From Pseudolysobacter antarcticus (GTDB lineage: Bacteria; Pseudomonadota; Gammaproteobacteria; Xanthomonadales; Rhodanobacteraceae): DNA of 64,000 nt. The notes beneath the pieces are model-generated. The model saw only the letters and a program-made list of their open reading frames with translations, was not told where the DNA came from and did not search any database. Made by a program: the position numbers and the translations under genes. Positions 1 to 9,610 of this stretch are shown here, in pieces. The stretch spans positions 3,162,001 through 3,226,000 of the forward strand of contig NZ_CP035704.1 in assembly GCF_004168365.1 (NCBI RefSeq). The letters are read 5' to 3'. The stretch's first letter is position 1; each line of letters begins with the position of its first letter.

Positions 1-216
1 GACGACAAAACTCGACGATGCCCGCCCTACCGCGCCCGGCCCGCCGGAACCCAGCACGACCAATTCGAGTACTGGTGGCGGCGGCATCGGTGCATCCGCT
101 TTGGGCGCACCGGTTTGCGCGAACGCATGCGGCGCCAAATAAAACAGCAAGAACAAAATCGATTTCAAGACCGTCCGCAATCGTGCCGTTGCGCTCGCCC
201 TTGTAGGAGTTGACAT
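1..216 (-). CDS. Secreted metallo-beta-lactamase-fold hydrolase (N-terminal part only)
   Basis: Only the first 72 codons lie in the window; the gene continues past position 1. The ATG at 216 is preceded by GGAAG at a good distance. Residues about 12-34 form a signal peptide with a basic n-region, the hydrophobic stretch LKSILFLLFYLAPHAFA and a likely cut after AFA. A Pro-rich linker follows, and then LELVVLGSGGPGAVGRASSSF. That last segment is the usual first strand and loop of MBL-fold hydrolases related to ribonuclease Z. The metal-binding HxHxDH motif would lie outside the window, so the activity is unproven. It is divergent from the IPTL-CTERM gene at 426, and about 209 bp between them would hold both promoters. 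Confidence 0.72.
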   Translation of the reverse strand, partial: MSTPTRASATARLRTVLKSILFLLFYLAPHAFAQTGAPKADAPMPPPPVLELVVLGSGGPGAVGRASSSFVV

Positions 217-425
217 GCAGACTTCCTTTTTTGATAAACCGTGAGAAATACAGGCATCGCCCTCGCACTCGCGAAGCTGGACGACACAACAGCATCAGGC
301 TTTCAACAATAATCGTTTGGCGTGCAAAGCGCGTGTTCTGTCCAGCGCATCTAACTCCCGGAAATTTGCCAACGTTGTACTTTCTGCGCGGCGCATGATT
401 AGATGCGTGCGAATTCGGGGGGATT

Positions 426-1178
426 ATGAAATTACTCAAACTTGTCTTGCGGATGCTCTTCGGCGCTCTGCTGTTTTCGTCTGCGCCGCTGCTGGCGCAA
501 GTCGTTGTGCCGGCCTCGGCCAGCTTCAGTCTCAACGGTGGATCGATCGATCTGGCCGGCTCAAATCTGCAGGTTGCGGGCACGTTCGATGTCGCTGCTG
601 GCGCGATCCAGAATGCCGCAAATATCGGTATCCTCGCGGGCGGCGCGATCAACGGCGGCAGCGGCACGATCACGCTGTTCGGCGACTTCTCAAACGTCGG
701 CAGTTTCACTGCCGGTAGCAGCCATGTGAACTTTGTCGACGGCGCGCTCGCCCAGTCGAACATCACCGGCAATACCACGTTCGCCAACCTGAGTTTTGTC
801 AGCCTCACCGGCAAATCCTATGTGTTCGGCGTCGGCAGCACGCAGAGTATTCAGAGCCAGTTGCAGATTCTCGGCACAGCCGGCTTCGGCATCCAGATCA
901 AGAGTTCGACGGCGGGCCAGGTCGCTTTCATCAACTTGCTCGCAGGCGGTACGCAGGACATCAACTATGTCGGCGTATCGAACGTGCACGCCATCGGCAT
1001 TCATCTCGCGCCGAGCTTGACCAACGATGGCGGCACGGGCGATTCCTTCGGCTGGTTTGCGGCAGTCGCACCCACAGTGGCTACCCCGATCCCGACCTTG
1101 TCGTTCGGCATGCTGTTGCTGCTGGCCTTGGCTTTCTCAGGCATGGCGTTTGCCGCGCTGCGCCGTTCGTTCAAATAA
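426..1178 (+). CDS. Secreted protein with IPTL-CTERM sorting signal
   Basis: A 250-residue exported protein. The ATG follows a GGGGG ribosome site. Residues 1-24 are a signal peptide ([17 protein letters not shown] then APLLA). The body is Gly/Ala/Ser/Asn-rich with short repeating strands of the form N-I-x-G-G-A-I-x-G-G, as in beta-helix surface proteins. The last 29 residues start with IPTLS at 222, continue as one hydrophobic helix and end in RRSFK. That matches the IPTL-CTERM tripartite sorting signal, which exosortase H is known to process in other proteobacteria. The Trp usually found after IPTLS is replaced by Phe-Gly. No exosortase is in this window. The collagen-like gene starts 25 bp downstream, so the two may be co-transcribed. 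The function is unknown; a role in matrix or appendages is only an inference. Confidence 0.8.
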   Translation: MKLLKLVLRMLFGALLFSSAPLLAQVVVPASASFSLNGGSIDLAGSNLQVAGTFDVAAGAIQNAANIGILAGGAINGGSGTITLFGDFSNVGSFTAGSSHVNFVDGALAQSNITGNTTFANLSFVSLTGKSYVFGVGSTQSIQSQLQILGTAGFGIQIKSSTAGQVAFINLLAGGTQDINYVGVSNVHAIGIHLAPSLTNDGGTGDSFGWFAAVAPTVATPIPTLSFGMLLLLALAFSGMAFAALRRSFK

Positions 1179-1203
1179 CTTCAAACAGATTCCGGAGATC
1201 GTC

Positions 1204-2592
1204 ATGTCGCCACTATCCCTGCGCCACTCACTGCTCTCATTTGCCATCGCCAACGCGCTGACGGTATCGGTCGCCGCGGCGCAGAACATCACGGTCACGC
1301 CGCCAAGCGGTGGTGACTTCGTGATCTCCAGCGGCAATCTCGTTATCAGCGGATTGCCGAGCGCAACCACGCAAACCGATCCGCTGTGTTTCAACATGAC
1401 CAACGGAGCTGTAGGCGCATGCGCGGCAGGTTCGTTGATCGGCCCCACGGGTGCAACAGGTGCGGTTGGGCCGACCGGTGATATTGGCGCTACTGGACTG
1501 ACCGGACCGATCGGCAATACCGGCGCGAGCGGGCCGACCGGCGCCACAGGCCTGATCGGCGCGGCCGGCAATACCGGCGTAACGGGCGCTACCGGCAATC
1601 TCGGCGTAACCGGAGCGACCGGTGCCGCCAGCACCGTTGTCGGCCCAACCGGTGCGACTGGCATCGCAGGTGCCACCGGCAGTATCGGAGCGACCGGCTC
1701 GACGGGCGCCATCGGTAATACCGGTGCGGCAAGCACCATCGCCGGTCCGACGGGGATCACGGGAGCAATCGGAATTACCGGGCCCACCGGTTCCATCGGC
1801 AGTACCGGCGCAACCGGCGCCACGAGCACAGTTGCTGGCCCAACGGGAAATACCGGCGCCATCGGATTCACCGGGCCGACCGGGGCAACCGGCAGCACGG
1901 GCGCAACCGGCGCGACCAGCACGATCGCCGGCCCGACAGGCGTGACCGGTGCAACGGGTGCGACTGGATCGACGGGCGCGACGGGCGCGACGGGCGCTGC
2001 AAGTTCGATACCCGGTCCCGCCGGCGCCACGGGTGCGACCGGTTCCAACGGCAATACCGGGCAAACGGGCGCCACCGGAGCAAACAGCTCCGTGCCAGGC
2101 CCCGCTGGTGCGACGGGTGCCGCAGGTGCGACCGGTGCTGCGGGCAGCTCCGCGAGCGGCGCGGCCCCCGCCGGAATTCCATTCGGCACATTCGGCCACA
2201 CGATCAGTAGCGGTGGCTGGATATTCTCGGCGGTATCGAATACGGGTGCGGGTGGTTTCGCTAACACAACCATGACGATGTCGCCGACTGCCTGCACCGG
2301 CAGCTTCACTATTTATTCCTACCTACCGATTACGAACGTGACCTACTACCTGTTTCCGCTGACTCCAGTGGTGAACAGCAATGCCGCGACACCCGGAACT
2401 GCACTGGCGAATTGCACCATCGCTGCCGCATGGAGCAGCGGCCCGCCGCAGACGTGTTCCGTAGCGAGTTTCGCTCTCCCGGCAAATACGCCCATCGCAT
2501 TTGGCGTTACCACGGACAACACCGGCGCAGCAAAAAATACCAGCCTCACTGCAAGCTTCAACGAGGTGATTTCATCCTTCTCGTGTAAATAA
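1204..2592 (+). CDS. Secreted collagen-like triplet-repeat protein, copy 1
   Basis: A 462-residue protein. The ATG at 1204 has GGAG 6 bases upstream and gives a signal peptide cleaved near SVAAAQ (residue 27); an upstream in-frame start at 1027 overlaps the previous gene and lacks one. Residues 28-79 are a head domain with a conserved Cys pair (LCFN, GACAAG). Residues 80 to about 316 are Gly-X-Thr triplets, mostly GPT, GAT, GNT and GIT, broken by S-T-V/I-x-GPTG units. This is a bacterial collagen-like stalk with Thr at the third position instead of hydroxyproline. Residues 317-462 are a globular tail with four Cys. By analogy the stalk would trimerise and the tail would bind something. It is paralogous to the gene at 2810. 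Reverse-strand reading frames here are artefacts of the repeats. Confidence 0.85.
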   Translation: MSPLSLRHSLLSFAIANALTVSVAAAQNITVTPPSGGDFVISSGNLVISGLPSATTQTDPLCFNMTNGAVGACAAGSLIGPTGATGAVGPTGDIGATGLTGPIGNTGASGPTGATGLIGAAGNTGVTGATGNLGVTGATGAASTVVGPTGATGIAGATGSIGATGSTGAIGNTGAASTIAGPTGITGAIGITGPTGSIGSTGATGATSTVAGPTGNTGAIGFTGPTGATGSTGATGATSTIAGPTGVTGATGATGSTGATGATGAASSIPGPAGATGATGSNGNTGQTGATGANSSVPGPAGATGAAGATGAAGSSASGAAPAGIPFGTFGHTISSGGWIFSAVSNTGAGGFANTTMTMSPTACTGSFTIYSYLPITNVTYYLFPLTPVVNSNAATPGTALANCTIAAAWSSGPPQTCSVASFALPANTPIAFGVTTDNTGAAKNTSLTASFNEVISSFSCK

Positions 2593-2676
2593 AGCACTCG
2601 AAAATGTGCGGGGAATTTTTCAAGCCACAACACACTGCCCTCGTTCATGACGGGTTAGTCGGCTGAAAGTTGCACG

Positions 2677-2707
2677 CGCGGCATTCGGAGCAATGCCGCG
2701 TTTTTTT
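2677..2707 (+). terminator. Rho-independent terminator after collagen-like copy 1
   Basis: A 9-bp perfect stem (CGCGGCATT / AATGCCGCG) with a 6-base loop is followed by seven T. It lies 85 bp after the stop codon at 2592 and separates the two collagen-like genes into different transcripts. Confidence 0.85.
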
Positions 2708-2809
2708 GAAATGCCGAATTGTTGATCCCCGGATGGATCCCGTATTCGCACGGTTTTTGCGATTAGCTCCATCTTCCGTCCAATTATGCAGATCACTGGG
2801 GATATCGAT

Positions 2810-4480
2810 ATGAATCGAACTTTCTTGCGCCAATCGCTGCTGACGTTTGCCATCGCCAATGCGTTGACTGTATCGGCGGCAGTGGCGCAGAACATCACGG
2901 TGACACCACCGAGCGGCGGTGACTTCGCAATCTCCAGCGGCAATCTCGTCATCAGCGCATTGCCGAGCGCAACGACGCAAACCGATCCGCTGTGTTTCAA
3001 CATGACCACTGGCGTCGTCGGTGCGTGCGCGGCGGGCTCGTTGATCGGCCCCACCGGCGCAACAGGCGTTACCGGTGCGACCGGTGATATCGGCGCCACC
3101 GGATCAATCGGCAACATCGGCGCGATCGGTCCAACCGGCGCCATCGGTGTGACCGGTGCGAGCGGCAATACGGGTGTGACGGGCGCCACAGGAAACACAG
3201 GTGCCATCGGCAATACCGGATCTACTGGACCGACAGGCGCAACGGGTGCAACGGGCGCGGCAAGCACTGTGGCGGGTCCTACCGGTGCCGCTGGCGCGAC
3301 CGGTATTGTCGGGCCAACCGGTTCACCCGGCAGCATCGGCGCTACGGGCGCAACAAGCACGGTCGCCGGCCCCACTGGAGTTACTGGCGCGCCGGGATTG
3401 GTCGGGGCGACCGGCGCCCTCGGCAGCACCGGCGCAACCGGCGCCACCAGCACGGTCGCTGGCCCCATCGGCGCAACGGGTGCAGCCGGATTAACCGGTG
3501 CGACCGGTGCAGCAAGCACGGTCGCCGGCCCGGCGGGCGCCACCGGTGTCGCGGGTCCGGCTGGCCCAACCGGCGCGGCGGGAACCGCCAATCTGTACGG
3601 CGATGGTTCCGACGGCGCCGGCAATTTCGCCACAGCAGACTGGACTAGCGCGCCGCCGAACAACACGCTGCAGTTCACCACGCTCACCATCACCGGCACG
3701 GTGACAGTGCCCAGCGGTCTGGTTATTCGGGCCACTGGCAATGTATCGATTTCCGGGCAGATCAAGGTTGCCGGCAACACCAATGCGGGCAGTGGAATCG
3801 GCTCGAGTGCCGGGAAAAAGGCTGCCAACAGTGTTGTGACAGGCGGTGGCGCCATCAATACGCAATTCGCCCGACTGTTTGTTCTGCCGGGTCAGGCGGG
3901 CGGCGGGGTTGGGCCTTATATCAACGCCACCATCGAAGCGGATACCGCTGGCGGTGGCACGATCGTGATCGTGTCCGCTGGGTCCATTACGATCAACAGC
4001 GGTGCCTCCATTCATGCCGACGGGGCCGCCGGCACGCCATCTGTTCTGGCGTCGCCGGGCCCACCCGTTAACGGCGGAAGTGTAGGTGGTGGCGGCGGTG
4101 GCGGTGGGGTTATCGTGCTTGCCGCGAAAAGCAGCATTATCAACAACGGCACGATTTCCGCAGTCGGTGGACCCGGCGCAAATGCCCTGACCGATCCTAC
4201 ACTCGGCACCGGCGCATCCGGTGGCGGCGGCGGCGGCTTGGTCAATCTGCTTGCACCAACCTTCACTGGCTCAGGCACAACCACCGTGGCTGGTGGCGCA
4301 GCAGGTAGCGGTACCAACTCCGGCGGCAACGGATATGGTGGTAGCGGAGGTGGTTCGGGTGGTTCGGGTGGAAGCTCGGGAAGCAGCGTAGCCGCGACTG
4401 CCGGCACAACGGGCCAAAGCTATAGCAAGGTTACAACCGACCCTTCAACCTTGTTCGTGGCGCCTGTGCACATCCAGTAG
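2810..4480 (+). CDS. Secreted collagen-like triplet-repeat protein, copy 2, Gly-rich tail
   Basis: A 556-residue protein. The ATG at 2810 has GGGGA 7 bases upstream; the in-frame ATG at 2786 does not. The signal peptide ends near SAAVAQ (residue 27). Residues 9-80 match copy 1 at about 65 of 72 positions, including the Cys-containing head. Gly-X-Thr triplets run from residue 80 to about 257, fewer than in copy 1. The tail, about 297 residues, is unrelated to copy 1: first a beta-rich section (repeated strands such as [11 protein letters not shown] and [10 protein letters not shown], as in right-handed beta-helices), then runs of Gly and Ser. Two genes thus share a head and stalk with different tips, suggesting duplication followed by tail replacement. 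The function is unknown; extracellular adhesion is an inference. Confidence 0.85.
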   Translation: MNRTFLRQSLLTFAIANALTVSAAVAQNITVTPPSGGDFAISSGNLVISALPSATTQTDPLCFNMTTGVVGACAAGSLIGPTGATGVTGATGDIGATGSIGNIGAIGPTGAIGVTGASGNTGVTGATGNTGAIGNTGSTGPTGATGATGAASTVAGPTGAAGATGIVGPTGSPGSIGATGATSTVAGPTGVTGAPGLVGATGALGSTGATGATSTVAGPIGATGAAGLTGATGAASTVAGPAGATGVAGPAGPTGAAGTANLYGDGSDGAGNFATADWTSAPPNNTLQFTTLTITGTVTVPSGLVIRATGNVSISGQIKVAGNTNAGSGIGSSAGKKAANSVVTGGGAINTQFARLFVLPGQAGGGVGPYINATIEADTAGGGTIVIVSAGSITINSGASIHADGAAGTPSVLASPGPPVNGGSVGGGGGGGGVIVLAAKSSIINNGTISAVGGPGANALTDPTLGTGASGGGGGGLVNLLAPTFTGSGTTTVAGGAAGSGTNSGGNGYGGSGGGSGGSGGSSGSSVAATAGTTGQSYSKVTTDPSTLFVAPVHIQ

Positions 4481-4496
4481 CGTCCACATGTCGATC

Positions 4497-4529
4497 AAAA
4501 AAAGCCCGGCCGCAAGCCGGGCTTTTTTT
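4497..4529. terminator. Bidirectional terminator between convergent genes
   Basis: Seven A, then GCCCGGC, loop CGCAA, GCCGGGC and seven T. The symmetry allows it to end both the collagen-like transcript (plus) and the chitinase-like transcript (minus, stop at 4547). Confidence 0.92.
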
Positions 4530-4546
4530 ATGTCTTCAGCGCAAGC

Positions 4547-5722
4547 TCAATGGGTCGGACGAAACGCCGTACTCACTGCGTCGAGCAAAACATTCTGTTG
4601 ACCGACCGATGCGGTCGATACGTAACCCTGCCCTATCGTCCAGATGATCGTGCCACCAAGTCCATTGCGATTGGCATAAGCGCCCTTGGCGGCGACCGAG
4701 GTCGGATCTTCGTAGGACAAAAAGTTGCAAGCGTTCGGCCCGATACCGGCCGTCAATCCGAGCCACGGCATTTCGGCCGTGGTGTCGTAGTGGTAATTCG
4801 CCGCATTAGCCGGCGTGGCGTACTGGGTGACGATAGTGCTGTAGCTGAACGTGTTGTCGCTGCCGAAGATCGTGCCCGCGCCGATCACCTGACGCGGGCC
4901 GGTCACGCCATGCCAGCACACGCCGTAAAACCCGATGCCGATACCGAGCTTGCTGCGCGGCACACCAGAGGCGAGATAAAAATCCACGCTGCTGTCGATC
5001 GAACTCGGCGTGGTGGCGGACTCGCCGTGTAGCGCCGAGGTGAACCAGCTTTTCCAGCCATCCGCGCCCCACTCCATGTCGTAGGACATGATATTGATCT
5101 GGTCGAACAGCGGCGCGATCGTGCCGAAGAAAGAGTCCGAAAACTGGTAGTTCGGATTGGTCCAAGCTACTGGCACGGTGAGGATCATGTTCGGTCGTGC
5201 GCTGCGCAGCGTGGTGGCGAGCGCGGTGAAACTGGCGTAGTCGCCCGAGTTCAGCGGCTCCCAATCAAGGTCCAGACCATCTGCACCGACGCTATCCATC
5301 GTACTGAGCAGATGCGTGACGAAAGCCGCGCGATTCGTTGTATTCGCAGCCCCTTGCCAGCCGGCGAGAGAGCCGGCGCCGCCGACCATCAGCGTCGCCT
5401 TGCGACCCGCCGTGTGCGCCGCCGATGCAACGCCATTGGCCCACAATGGCCCATTGCTCACATCAATATCGTAAGTCGTATTCAGCGTGCCATTGCTGTT
5501 CGGCACGACCGGGCCGATGACGATGTGGCTCATCGCCGCGTAATCGATATTGGCGGTCGGATACATCGTCTTCTGATAACCGACGTGATAACCCGTCACC
5601 CAGACCGGGTCGAATCCGGCAGCGAAAACGGTATCGTTGGCGAATACAGGTGCCGTAACGACCAGCAGCAGCAAAAGCAAAATCGTGCGAAGCGACATGC
5701 GCGGTCTCTCTGAATTTTTCAT
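4547..5722 (-). CDS. Secreted GH18 chitinase-family protein
   Basis: A glycoside hydrolase family 18 domain fills nearly the whole protein (391 residues from the ATG at 5722). The catalytic signature DxxDxDxE is intact as DGLDLDWE (about residues 148-155), with the preceding LMVGGAG strand and the later NIMSYDMEW and GGTIIWTIGQ strands typical of the TIM barrel. It is therefore likely active on chitin or a related beta-1,4-GlcNAc polymer. The N-terminus is a signal peptide (LRTILLLLLLVVTAPVFA). An ATG at 5698, preceded by AGAGAG, is an equally good start. Directly after the predicted cleavage site is NDTVFAAGFD, an F-x-x-G-F motif also seen at the C-termini of the proteins at 18548 and 28874. 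No chitin-binding module is present. Confidence 0.88.
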   Translation of the reverse strand: MKNSERPRMSLRTILLLLLLVVTAPVFANDTVFAAGFDPVWVTGYHVGYQKTMYPTANIDYAAMSHIVIGPVVPNSNGTLNTTYDIDVSNGPLWANGVASAAHTAGRKATLMVGGAGSLAGWQGAANTTNRAAFVTHLLSTMDSVGADGLDLDWEPLNSGDYASFTALATTLRSARPNMILTVPVAWTNPNYQFSDSFFGTIAPLFDQINIMSYDMEWGADGWKSWFTSALHGESATTPSSIDSSVDFYLASGVPRSKLGIGIGFYGVCWHGVTGPRQVIGAGTIFGSDNTFSYSTIVTQYATPANAANYHYDTTAEMPWLGLTAGIGPNACNFLSYEDPTSVAAKGAYANRNGLGGTIIWTIGQGYVSTASVGQQNVLLDAVSTAFRPTH

Positions 5723-5867
5723 GCAGCAAACTCGCTCGCACGCTGCTTGCGCATACGTCAAACGATTGCCGCCTATTGCCCCTGTGCCAACAGTATCGCA
5801 GTTTTTGAGTCGTGAAAATTTTGCCGCCGCTCACGTCGCTGGAGAGCGCCCGATCAGGTCAGCGCGA

Positions 5868-6203
5868 TCAGACCAGCGTCGAAGGCAAGCCGAAAGTGCC
5901 GTCGACAATTTCGACGAAACTGCGTTCTTCGCGCAAGATGAATTTTTTGCTCCGCGACAGCGCAAAATTCGCGCGCGATTCCGCATCAGTTTTCAAGCGC
6001 GCGCGATACTCCTCATAAGCCGCGAGGCTCGCAAATGCGATCAATCCCCACGCGATGTCGTTAGTGCCTTCGTGCGGCAGAAAATAGCCGACCAAATGAC
6101 CTCCGCAACGCGGAATGATGCGCCCCCAGTTTTCGGCGTATTGCCTGAAATCGTCGCGCTGGAACGGATCGATTTGATAGCGGATAAAGCAGGTGATGGT
6201 CAT
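5868..6203 (-). CDS. NIPSNAP family protein
   Basis: A 111-residue protein starting [19 protein letters not shown], with later [20 protein letters not shown] and [19 protein letters not shown]. These are characteristic of the small dimeric ferredoxin-like NIPSNAP fold. The reaction is unknown; relatives include monooxygenase-like and stress proteins. The ATG at 6203 has AGGA 8 bases upstream. An in-frame ATG at 6332 would add a 43-residue extension with basic residues, a hydrophobic stretch and a lipobox-like LLAGC. The Shine-Dalgarno site favours the short cytosolic form. It is divergent from the ArsR-type regulator at 6385. Confidence 0.75.
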   Translation of the reverse strand: MTITCFIRYQIDPFQRDDFRQYAENWGRIIPRCGGHLVGYFLPHEGTNDIAWGLIAFASLAAYEEYRARLKTDAESRANFALSRSKKFILREERSFVEIVDGTFGLPSTLV

Positions 6204-6384
6204 GGAGTTTTTCCTGATGGAAGGCTCGATCGACGTATCGCAACCGGCCAGCAACATCGCGCCGAGCGTAAGAGTGGCCTGAATGCTGCGGCGGCGACTT
6301 GCCTGCGCTGGCGAGAGTTTTTCCGGTGGCATGACGCGCAGTTTGCGGTTGCCGATGCAGCAACGATTCGTCTACGATGAAACT

Positions 6385-7086
6385 ATGAATGCTGATGTCC
6401 ATATCGACACGTCGGTGTCACGCATCGCCGCGGCGATCGGTGAACCCGCGCGCGCGCGAATGCTGTACAGCTTGCTCGATGGCCGCGCCCGCACCAGCAC
6501 GGAACTGGCGATCGTGGCCGAAGTCAGTCCGTCGACGGCGAGCGTGCATCTGGCGCAATTGAAGGAATTGCAACTCGTCGATGTACTCGCGCAAGGCAAG
6601 CATCGCTACTACAGTCTGCACGGCGCCCATGTCGCCGCCGCACTCGAAGCATTGGTCGTGGTTGCCGGTGCGAGCCGCCACAGGTTTGTGCCAAGCACAC
6701 CGAGTCGATTGCGCAATGCGCGCACTTGCTACGATCACATGGCCGGCGCCGTGGCCGTTGCGTTGCATGATCGTTTTATCGAGCTAGGCTGGTTATCGAC
6801 CGATGCGATCGACATCACCGCGTATGATCTCGGCAGCGACGGTGTGATCGCGCTGGGCAAGCTGGGCATCGATATCGCCGCCACGCGCAATCTTCGTCGC
6901 CGTTTTGCGTGCGCGTGTGTTGATTGGAGCGAAAGGCGCCCCCACATCGGCGGTGCAATCGGCGCCGCGTTGCTTTATGTCGCACGCAAACGGCGCTGGG
7001 TCATCCCGGATCTGGACAGTCGCGCGCTGCGTGTGACGCCCGTGGGAAAACGCGAAATGCAGCAACGATTCGGCTTGCCGGACTGA
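6385..7086 (+). CDS. ArsR-type winged-helix transcriptional regulator
   Basis: A 233-residue regulator. Residues about 8-85 form the ArsR/SmtB winged helix (IAAAIGEPARARMLYSLL, then STELAIVAEVSPSTASVHLAQLKE, then the wing GKHRYYSL). The remaining 140 residues are an effector-side domain found in the longer members of this family; no cysteine metal site typical of ArsR or SmtB is evident. The ATG at 6385 has no convincing ribosome site. A -10-like TACGAT at 6373-6378 with TTGCCG 18 bp upstream would place the transcript start at or next to the ATG, so translation may be leaderless. It stands divergent from the NIPSNAP gene and 78 bp before an ABC exporter, and it could regulate either. Confidence 0.82.
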   Translation: MNADVHIDTSVSRIAAAIGEPARARMLYSLLDGRARTSTELAIVAEVSPSTASVHLAQLKELQLVDVLAQGKHRYYSLHGAHVAAALEALVVVAGASRHRFVPSTPSRLRNARTCYDHMAGAVAVALHDRFIELGWLSTDAIDITAYDLGSDGVIALGKLGIDIAATRNLRRRFACACVDWSERRPHIGGAIGAALLYVARKRRWVIPDLDSRALRVTPVGKREMQQRFGLPD

Positions 7087-7164
7087 TCCGCCAACATGCT
7101 ATACGCGACTCGCCGGATCGTGGTGAAACGCATATCATTCGATATTCGATGAGACTGGAAACCC

Positions 7165-8148
7165 ATGTCATCAACACTGAGCTCGACCACCAGCCATAAC
7201 GCAAACGCCGAACCGATCGTGTCGGTATCCGGCCTCGGCAAAACTTATTCCAGTGGTTTCCAAGCGCTGAAAAAAATCGATCTGACGATTCGCCGCGGCG
7301 AGATTTTTGCGCTGCTCGGGCCGAACGGCGCGGGCAAGACCACGCTGATCAATATCATCTGCGGCATCGTCAATCCGAGCGAGGGCACGGTGCTCGCCGA
7401 CGGTCACGACATCGTGCGCGATTATCGCGCCGCGCGCACCAAGATTGGCCTCGTACCACAGGAATTGCACACCGATGCATTCGAGAGTGTGTGGGCCACG
7501 GTGAACTTCAGTCGCGGCCTTTTTGGCAAGCCACCGAATCCGGTCTATCTGGAAAAGGTACTGCGCGACTTGTCGTTGTGGGACAAGAAAGACAGCAAGA
7601 TCATGACGCTTTCCGGCGGTATGAAACGACGCGTGCTGATCGCCAAGGCGCTATCGCACGAGCCGCGAATTTTGTTTCTCGACGAACCTACCGCCGGCGT
7701 GGATGTCGAGCTGCGCCGCGACATGTGGCAGATGGTACGTGCGCTGCGCGAGAGCGGCGTGACCATCATTCTGACCACGCATTACATCGAGGAAGCCGAA
7801 GAAATGGCCGACCGCATCGGCGTGATCAGCAAGGGGGAAATCATCCTCGTCGAAGACAAGGCCGTGCTGATGCGCAAGCTCGGCAAGAAACAGCTGATCC
7901 TGCAATTGCAGAGTCCGCTCGAACGCGTCCCCGAAAGTCTCGCGAGCTACGCGCTGGAGCTGTCAGCCGATGGCAACACGCTCACTTACACTTTCGATGT
8001 GCAGAGTGAACAGACCGGCATCGCGACGTTGCTGCGCCAGCTTGGCGAGCACGGTATCGACTTCAAGGATCTGCATTCGAGCGAGAGTTCGCTCGAGGAT
8101 ATTTTCGTGAGTCTGGTGCGATCGAATGGCAATGGAGCACGCGCATGA
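7165..8148 (+). CDS. ABC-2 type exporter, ATP-binding subunit (YadG-like)
   Basis: The 327-residue ATPase has Walker [10 protein letters not shown] (52-60), Q-loop VPQE (97-100), signature LSGGM (149-153), Walker B ILFLDEP (169-175) and the switch His in [14 protein letters not shown]. The C-terminal 90 residues are the regulatory extension common in ABC-2 ATPases. The stop overlaps the permease start by four bases (ATGA), so the two are translationally coupled. The closest well-known relatives are E. coli YadG and YadH, whose substrate is not established; drug or polymer export is possible. Ribosome site: GGAAA before the ATG. Confidence 0.9.
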   Translation: MSSTLSSTTSHNANAEPIVSVSGLGKTYSSGFQALKKIDLTIRRGEIFALLGPNGAGKTTLINIICGIVNPSEGTVLADGHDIVRDYRAARTKIGLVPQELHTDAFESVWATVNFSRGLFGKPPNPVYLEKVLRDLSLWDKKDSKIMTLSGGMKRRVLIAKALSHEPRILFLDEPTAGVDVELRRDMWQMVRALRESGVTIILTTHYIEEAEEMADRIGVISKGEIILVEDKAVLMRKLGKKQLILQLQSPLERVPESLASYALELSADGNTLTYTFDVQSEQTGIATLLRQLGEHGIDFKDLHSSESSLEDIFVSLVRSNGNGARA

Positions 8149-8906
8149 ACCTGCACGCAATCCGCGCGATCTACCGCTTCGAAATGGCGCGCACATTTCG
8201 CACCTTGATGCAGAGCATCGCCTCGCCAGTGCTTTCGACATCGTTGTATTTTGTCGTGTTCGGTGCGGCGATCGGATCGCGCATGGGCGTGGTCGATGGC
8301 ATCAGCTACGGCGCGTTCATCATCCCCGGCCTGATCATGTTGTCGCTGCTCAACGAGAGTATTTCCAACGCGTCGTTCGGCATCTACATGCCGAAATGGT
8401 CGGGCACGATTTACGAGTTGTTGTCGGCGCCGGTTTCCTACGTTGAAGTCGTGCTCGGTTATGTTGGTGCGGCCGCGACCAAGTCGGTAATGCTCGGCAT
8501 CCTCATCCTGATCACGGCGCGCTTGTTCGTGCCATACGAGATCGCGCATCCGTTCTGGATGGCGTGTTTCCTCGTGCTCACCGCGGTGACCTTCAGTCTG
8601 TTCGGATTCATCATCGGCCTGTGGGCGGACGATTTCCAGAAACTGCAAATCGTGCCATTGCTGGTGGTCACGCCGTTGACCTTTCTCGGCGGCGCGTTCT
8701 ACTCGATCAACATGCTGCCGCCGATCTGGCAGAAGATCACCTTGTTCAATCCGGTGGTGTATCTGATCAGCGGATTCCGTTGGAGTTTCTACGGCGTGGC
8801 CGATGTCAACGTCGTGGTCAGCGCAGCCATGACACTGGGCTTCCTTGCCCTGTGCCTCGCGGCCGTGTGGTGGATATTCAAGACCGGCTACAAACTGCGC
8901 ACCTGA
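8145..8906 (+). CDS. ABC-2 type exporter, permease subunit (YadH-like)
   Basis: A 253-residue integral membrane protein with six hydrophobic segments. It carries the ABC-2 signature region around [17 protein letters not shown] before the last helices and ends [12 protein letters not shown]. It shares a four-base overlap with the ATPase gene and would form the membrane part of a dimeric exporter. No accessory periplasmic protein is encoded nearby, so it is probably a simple two-gene exporter. Confidence 0.9.
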   Translation: MNLHAIRAIYRFEMARTFRTLMQSIASPVLSTSLYFVVFGAAIGSRMGVVDGISYGAFIIPGLIMLSLLNESISNASFGIYMPKWSGTIYELLSAPVSYVEVVLGYVGAAATKSVMLGILILITARLFVPYEIAHPFWMACFLVLTAVTFSLFGFIIGLWADDFQKLQIVPLLVVTPLTFLGGAFYSINMLPPIWQKITLFNPVVYLISGFRWSFYGVADVNVVVSAAMTLGFLALCLAAVWWIFKTGYKLRT

Positions 8907-8936
8907 TCGTTCACACCTGCGCGACGGAAAACCTGT

Positions 8937-9476
8937 TCAAGGCGTTGGTGCGATCGTGTAATCGAACGCATACGAATGTTTGCCGTCGGCGATGATGATC
9001 GTCATTGCGCCGCTCAAGCCAGCCAGCTCGCCGGTGCCGGAATCCGGCACCACGATGATGTTCAGCGCGGGCGTTCCGCGCGTCATCGTCGCGTTGTGCT
9101 GCAGCACAAAACTGCCGCTGCGGCCGTGCAAGGTTCCGCTGACTTTCTCGATCGCGACATAACCCGCAGAACCCGGCGTGCCGCCCATCGCGCTGAGCAT
9201 CTCGCCTTTGCTGCTCGCTTCGAGATCGCCATGGAATTGCTTGTCGATCGACATGCGCCCGAGCGTGGCGCCTTCGACTTTATCCTCCACGGCCAGCACC
9301 TGCGGGCTGAGTTTTACATCGAACGGTCCTGCTGCGTGCATGGTTGTCATGGCTGTCTCCGGTGCTGATAGGGTTGGAATTAGTGCGCGTTTCGGCGCCT
9401 GGGTGGTGCAGCTAGCGAGCAAGATAGCGCTAGCCGCAACGATGATCGCACTGACTGCGAGGAATCGGTTTTTCAT
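8937..9476 (-). CDS. DUF3224 lipoprotein
   Basis: A 179-residue protein from the ATG at 9476, which has GGAG close upstream. The N-terminus is a lipoprotein signal (MKNRFLAVSAIIVAASAILLASC; lipobox LASC). The rest is a DUF3224 domain, recognised by GRMSIDKQFHGDLEASSKGE, GYVAIEKVSGTLHGRSGSF and VVPDSGTGELAG. Members are small beta-barrel proteins related to allene-oxide-cyclase-like folds, with no agreed function. Most DUF3224 proteins are cytosolic, so a lipid-anchored version is notable. It is divergent from the AraC-type regulator at 9611, a likely controller. Confidence 0.82.
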   Translation of the reverse strand: MKNRFLAVSAIIVAASAILLASCTTQAPKRALIPTLSAPETAMTTMHAAGPFDVKLSPQVLAVEDKVEGATLGRMSIDKQFHGDLEASSKGEMLSAMGGTPGSAGYVAIEKVSGTLHGRSGSFVLQHNATMTRGTPALNIIVVPDSGTGELAGLSGAMTIIIADGKHSYAFDYTIAPTP

Positions 9477-9610
9477 GAATGCTCCGTTATGCTGCTGCGG
9501 TGTGCAAGGCATTCAAACAGGATTGGCATGTACCGTATTGGAAAAACGCGACCGCGAAAAAAACGATGTGGTGATTTGCGGTTCGGCTGCCGATTCGAGA
9601 ATCGAAATTC

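Noticed and set aside
18-206. Short plus-strand reading frame at the window start
   Set aside because: It is antisense to the metallo-hydrolase N-terminus, which has a signal peptide and a ribosome site.
1438-2150. Short-period repeats resembling a CRISPR array
   Set aside because: The repeats are 9-base coding triplets (Gly-X-Thr) in one frame with no constant repeat/spacer structure.
1137-2309. 390-codon minus-strand frame of Ala-Pro-Val repeats
   Set aside because: It is the antisense of the collagen triplets; GC-rich repeats keep several frames open.
2620-3858. 412-codon minus-strand frame of Pro-Val-Ala repeats
   Set aside because: Same reason, opposite the second collagen-like gene; no ribosome site or family motif.
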